A DNA stretch of 64,000 nt from UBA1756 sp045222555 (GTDB taxonomy: Bacteria > Bacteroidota > Bacteroidia > Bacteroidales > WCHB1-69), in contig JBGUYY010000108.1 in the NCBI GenBank assembly GCA_045222555.1, positions 12,005-76,004 of the forward strand, given 5' to 3'. This document shows positions 61,250-64,000 of this stretch, in pieces. The notes below the pieces were generated by a model that made no database searches, was not told where the DNA came from, and saw only the letters and a program-made list of their open reading frames with translations. Each line of letters begins with the position of its first letter. Position 1 is the stretch's first letter. A program made the position numbers and the translations under genes.

Positions 61250-62757
61250 AAAGAATTGTCTTATTAATTTCACTTATTGCGGTAATCGCTTCCCCATTCC
61301 AGCTTTCTGCCCAGAAGAAAAAAACGGCAGAAGCCGCCAAAACGGGACACAACATCGTATTCAGCATCCCGAATGCAAAAGACTCGATCGTCTATCTCGC
61401 TGTCTACTACCGCGACAAACTGATTTTGAAGGACTCGGCACAAGTCACGCCCACCAAGCAAGGGCCTCAGTACATCTTCAAAGGCGACACCGAGTACCAA
61501 GGGGGCTTGTACAAATTAGTGAGTCAAAGCCACTTCCCGTACATGGACTTTGTGATGGACGGCCCGCAGTTTTTCTCGTTCACCTGCGGCACCACCGGCA
61601 GTGCGGATAGCGTGATTGTGAACAACTCGCCCCACAACGACGTGCTGATAGCCTTCCAGCGCAAGACCAGCAAGGCCGGCAAGCAGATGAGCGACTGGCG
61701 CAAAGCTTACGACGAAGCGAAAAAGGCTGACAAAAAAGATGACATTGAAAAGTACGAGAAGCTCATGAAGGATTTGAATGAGGAGATGGAGCAGTACATC
61801 AAAAACCTCATCGTAGAGCATCCCGACTACCTCTTCTCCAAGATTCAAAACGCCTACCAGTCGGTGGACATCCCCGATGCGCCCACCAACCCCGACGGCA
61901 CCATCGACTCCACCTTCCAACTCCGCTACTTCCTGACTCACTATTGGGACAACATCGACCTCGGCGACAACCGCCTGATTTTCACCCCCGTATTGGAACC
62001 CAAATTGAAAGAGTATTTCACCAAATATCTGCAATATCAGGAGCCAGACAGCATTTGCCGATATGTGGATATGGTATTGGAAAAATCCGCTTCCGACAGT
62101 CTGATGTACCACTTTCTCATCGACTGGCTCTCGTACAACTATGAGACCAGCAAATTGCTCGGTCACGACGGAGTATTTGTACACATCGTGAAAAACAACC
62201 ACATGAAGGGCAAGTGTGTATGGATGGACGAGGACCTGCTGCGCAAATACGAAAAACGTGTCAAGCATCTCGAGCCGATCCTTATCGGCAAGATTGCGCC
62301 GGAGCTAATGATTCCCGACACCTCCCTCACCGATGACTACACGCGCTGGCACTCCTCCTACCGTCCGAAGGGAGCGGCCACCAAGCCGTATATCATCCTC
62401 TGGTTTTACGACCCCGACTGTCCCACCTGCAAGAAAGAATCGCAGAAACTGCGGGCCGTTTACGACTCGTTGGAGAACCTCGGACAGCGCAACTTCGACG
62501 TGTATGCCGTGGCCAACGACGCCGACATCGACCGATGGAAAAAGTATGTGAAAGAGAACAACTACCCGTGGATCAACGTGGGCGGCAACAAGGGCAATGT
62601 GGACTATCTCGAACTGTTCAACATCTACGAGACGGGCAATCCCGCCATGTTCATCATCAATTCCAAACACGAAATCATCCTGAACCGCCGCATTGAGATG
62701 AACTCTATCCCCGAATTCCTGCGACAATACGAGAAAAGGATAAGTCTGAAACAATGA
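61246..62757 (+). CDS. Exported thioredoxin-like protein (CPTC motif)
   Basis: A 503-residue paralogue-like neighbour of the preceding gene: signal peptide (1-22), DUF4369-like beta domain (about 35-130), a charged coiled-coil stretch (about 140-190), and a C-terminal thioredoxin-like domain with Cys392-Pro-Thr-Cys395 (WFYDPDCPTC). The two proteins are translationally coupled. The domain order is the same, but the CxxC dipeptides differ (ED versus PT), so they may have different redox roles. Confidence 0.82.
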   Translation: MKRIVLLISLIAVIASPFQLSAQKKKTAEAAKTGHNIVFSIPNAKDSIVYLAVYYRDKLILKDSAQVTPTKQGPQYIFKGDTEYQGGLYKLVSQSHFPYMDFVMDGPQFFSFTCGTTGSADSVIVNNSPHNDVLIAFQRKTSKAGKQMSDWRKAYDEAKKADKKDDIEKYEKLMKDLNEEMEQYIKNLIVEHPDYLFSKIQNAYQSVDIPDAPTNPDGTIDSTFQLRYFLTHYWDNIDLGDNRLIFTPVLEPKLKEYFTKYLQYQEPDSICRYVDMVLEKSASDSLMYHFLIDWLSYNYETSKLLGHDGVFVHIVKNNHMKGKCVWMDEDLLRKYEKRVKHLEPILIGKIAPELMIPDTSLTDDYTRWHSSYRPKGAATKPYIILWFYDPDCPTCKKESQKLRAVYDSLENLGQRNFDVYAVANDADIDRWKKYVKENNYPWINVGGNKGNVDYLELFNIYETGNPAMFIINSKHEIILNRRIEMNSIPEFLRQYEKRISLKQ

Positions 62758-62799
62758 CACATTATTTACCAGAAAATCAATTTATTAAATATTATTACT

Positions 62800-63114
62800 A
62801 TGAGCATTACTTTAGAAGGAAAAACCATTGAAATGGACGGTGACGGCTTCATGCTGCAACCGGAACTGTGGACCGAAGAGCTGGCCAAACTCATTGCACA
62901 AGAGGATGGCATTGAGAACCTCACCGAAGACCACTGGAAAATCATCAACATCATCAGAGCCAACTACTTAGAGAAAGGTCTCGCCCCGATGGTGCGCGTC
63001 ATCTGCAAGGAGAGCGGTCTGAAACTGAAACAGATTTACGAACTCTTCCCGCTGGGTCCCGCCAGAGGAGCCTGCCGTGTGGCTGGTCTGCCCAAACCGG
63101 AAGGATGCGTGTAG
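62800..63114 (+). CDS. DsrC/TusE family sulfur-carrier protein with both cysteines
   Basis: A 104-residue DsrC-family protein. The conserved C-terminal arm, GPARGACRVAGLPKPEGCV, carries both Cys92 and the penultimate Cys103, eleven residues apart. TusE, used only for tRNA thiolation, keeps only the last cysteine; having both marks the DsrC type that forms an internal trisulfide or disulfide and is re-reduced by DsrMK-like membrane complexes. The next gene, 66 bases on, resembles the cytochrome b subunit of such complexes. No dsrAB is in the window. Confidence 0.88.
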   Translation: MSITLEGKTIEMDGDGFMLQPELWTEELAKLIAQEDGIENLTEDHWKIINIIRANYLEKGLAPMVRVICKESGLKLKQIYELFPLGPARGACRVAGLPKPEGCV

Positions 63115-63167
63115 GAAATTGAGAATTGAAAATTGAAAATTGAAAGTTGAGAAGTTGAAGAGTTAAA
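63115..63167 (+). repeat. GAAAATT heptamer repeat after the DsrC gene
   Basis: Heptamer units (GAAATT, GAGAATT, GAAAATT, GAAAATT, GAAAGTT, GAGAAGTT) follow the stop codon directly, as they do after the M16 gene. Confidence 0.8.
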
Positions 63168-63180
63168 AACCTTTTTAGAG

Positions 63181-63822
63181 ATGAGTATTTATCAGATTAT
63201 TTCGTTGGTTGCATTGGCATATTGTTTTGTGCTGATGATGTGGCATTTTGTAAGGATCATCCGGTTGGGGAAACCGAAGGACTTGTCGGCCAAGAGTGGC
63301 GACGTGACCAAGGGCGTGATTTATGCCAACACGGTGGCGATGTCGCCCACCCACAAGGAGTCGGCTTACCTGCATCTGCCCACCTACGCTGCCGGCATCA
63401 TCTTCCACTGCGGCATTTTTCTCTCCATACTTCTCTACTTCCTTTCCCTCTTCAATCTCAACGTCTGGTACCCCGAATGGCTGAACCTTATTCTCGCCAT
63501 TGCCCTGTGCGCCTCTGCCTGCTGCGGCACCACACTGATTATCAAAAGATTGAGCAGCAAGAACCTCAGCAGTCTCTCCAATATTGACGACTACCTTTCC
63601 AATATGTTCACCACCTTGTTCCAGTGTGCGACCATCATCTTCCTCCTTACGGAAGGCATGAACGACACCTGGCATGTGGTGTATTACATCATGGTGAGTG
63701 TTTTGTTGTTGTACATGCCATTGGGCAAACTGAAACACGTACTTTACTATTTCTCAGCGCGTTATCATCTCGGTTTCTTCTATGGCTGGCGCAATGTATG
63801 GCCGCCAAAAACTGAAAACTGA
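63181..63822 (+). CDS. DsrM/NarI-like membrane cytochrome b subunit
   Basis: A 213-residue protein with about five membrane helices and several histidines positioned as haem ligands in NarI/DsrM-type cytochromes: His22 (MWHFVRI), His65 (YLHLPT), His76 (IFHCG), His186 (KLKHVLYYF) and His196. The H..R..RLGKP pattern after the first helix and the final PLGKLKHVLYYFSAR are characteristic. In DsrMK-type complexes this subunit passes quinol electrons to an iron-sulfur DsrK subunit that reduces DsrC; the following gene, beyond the window, would be the place to look for DsrK. The stop codon is part of a heptamer repeat (KTEN-stop). Confidence 0.8.
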   Translation: MSIYQIISLVALAYCFVLMMWHFVRIIRLGKPKDLSAKSGDVTKGVIYANTVAMSPTHKESAYLHLPTYAAGIIFHCGIFLSILLYFLSLFNLNVWYPEWLNLILAIALCASACCGTTLIIKRLSSKNLSSLSNIDDYLSNMFTTLFQCATIIFLLTEGMNDTWHVVYYIMVSVLLLYMPLGKLKHVLYYFSARYHLGFFYGWRNVWPPKTEN

Positions 63823-63861
63823 GAATTGAAAATTGAAAATGTACAATTGACAATGAGAATG
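63809..63861 (+). repeat. Compound heptamer repeat at the end of the DsrM-like gene
   Basis: GAAAACT/GAGAATT/GAAAATT units run through the stop codon (63820-63822) to about 63840 and continue into TACAATTGACAATGAGAATG, the same two-family pairing as at the end of purD on the other strand. Confidence 0.8.
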
Positions 63862-63870
63862 AGGGAGGAG

Positions 63871-63898
63871 ATTCCGCCTCCCTTACGGTCGGCGGAAT
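63871..63898 (+). repeat. Inverted repeat ATTCCGCC ... GGCGGAAT
   Basis: A perfect 8-base inverted repeat separated by 12 bases (63871-63878 and 63891-63898). GGGAGG and CCTCCC partly overlap it as a second, competing stem. Confidence 0.6.
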
Positions 63899-63927
63899 GG
63901 TGAAGCGCTCGAAACAACATTAGGGAA

Positions 63928-63975
63928 GGGCGGGCAATTTGGCGTTGCTAAACTGCCCGCCCCTACCTTTTATTT
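63928..63975 (+). terminator. GC-rich hairpin with T-rich tail at the window end
   Basis: GGGCGGGCA (63928-63936) pairs with TGCCCGCCC (63954-63962) around a 17-base loop, followed by a T-rich stretch (CTTTTATTTTTT). It would end transcription after the DsrM-like gene. The tail to base 64000 shows no gene I can support. Confidence 0.6.
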
Positions 63976-64000
63976 TTTATGCTTATTACAAACAATACGC

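Noticed and set aside
1..64000. Insertion sequences, integrases or prophage genes
   Set aside because: No transposase, integrase, terminal inverted repeats or phage structural genes were recognised on either strand.

Overview
The window looks like chromosome from an anaerobic Bacteroidales (phylum Bacteroidota). The signs are: many gene starts preceded by the TAnnTTTG -7 box of this phylum and no obvious Shine-Dalgarno sequences; a type IX secretion C-terminal sorting domain; Bacteroidota-typical families (DUF4270 lipoprotein, DUF2723 glycosyltransferase, thioredoxin-like proteins of the DUF4369/DUF5106 kind, short adenylate kinase); and anaerobic functions (tryptophanase, RnfB/RnfC, a B12-dependent lysine aminomutase subunit). 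No phage, insertion sequence or CRISPR array was seen, and no gap without a gene exceeds about 230 bases.

Layout. 1-7111 (minus): start of tryptophanase, a MORN-like lipoprotein, a membrane-anchored OmpH/Skp-like protein, a 1407-residue secreted subtilisin with a type IX sorting signal, and a secreted protein of unknown function. An AT-richer block runs through the last two genes. 7257-16307 (minus): DUF2723 membrane glycosyltransferase, threonine dehydrogenase, glmS, DUF4270 lipoprotein and a half-length glycogen-synthase-like protein. 16464-25301 (plus): M16 peptidase, ferritin, TonB-dependent receptor, heavy-metal-binding periplasmic protein, VOC protein, SDR and an RluE-type pseudouridine synthase. 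25372-39950 (minus): a near-continuous purine cluster purC-purE-(hairpin)-purL-purF-purM-purN-purH-purD-folD-CofE-like-guaB, with guaA divergent at 40178. 41711-45062 (minus): AGCS symporter and long-chain acyl-CoA ligase. 45272-54093 (plus): membrane LytTR regulator, kamE, glycosyltransferase, rnfB-rnfC, thioredoxin lipoprotein, TPR-like protein and LtaS-like transferase. 54090-59825 (minus, apart from one short plus-strand gene): trmB, MsbA-like ABC exporter, tRNA-Pro, adk, hpt, hisS, with a TonB C-terminal-domain protein on the plus strand. 60026-63822 (plus): two coupled thioredoxin-like secreted proteins, then a two-cysteine DsrC and a DsrM/NarI-like membrane cytochrome.

How the genes work together. 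The purine cluster, with folD supplying one-carbon folate, covers most of the route from PRPP to IMP and then GMP (guaB, guaA), and hpt and adk lie nearby. purB and purK are not in the window. Metal handling (ferritin, receptor, HMA protein), envelope biogenesis (glmS, MsbA-like, DUF2723, LtaS-like) and anaerobic redox (Rnf, DsrC/DsrM-like, several CxxC thioredoxin-fold proteins) are the other themes.

Most worth a second look: three copies of a 15-base repeat at exact 20-base spacing just upstream of a canonical promoter of a LytTR regulator; a PurF whose glutaminase nucleophile Cys is replaced by the initiator Met while the PRPP and Fe-S residues remain; a DsrC/DsrM-like pair in a Bacteroidales; rnfB-rnfC without rnfDGEA next to them; a CofE-like glutamyl ligase between folD and guaB; and an unusual set of oriented 7-9 base tandem repeats at gene ends and gene starts.
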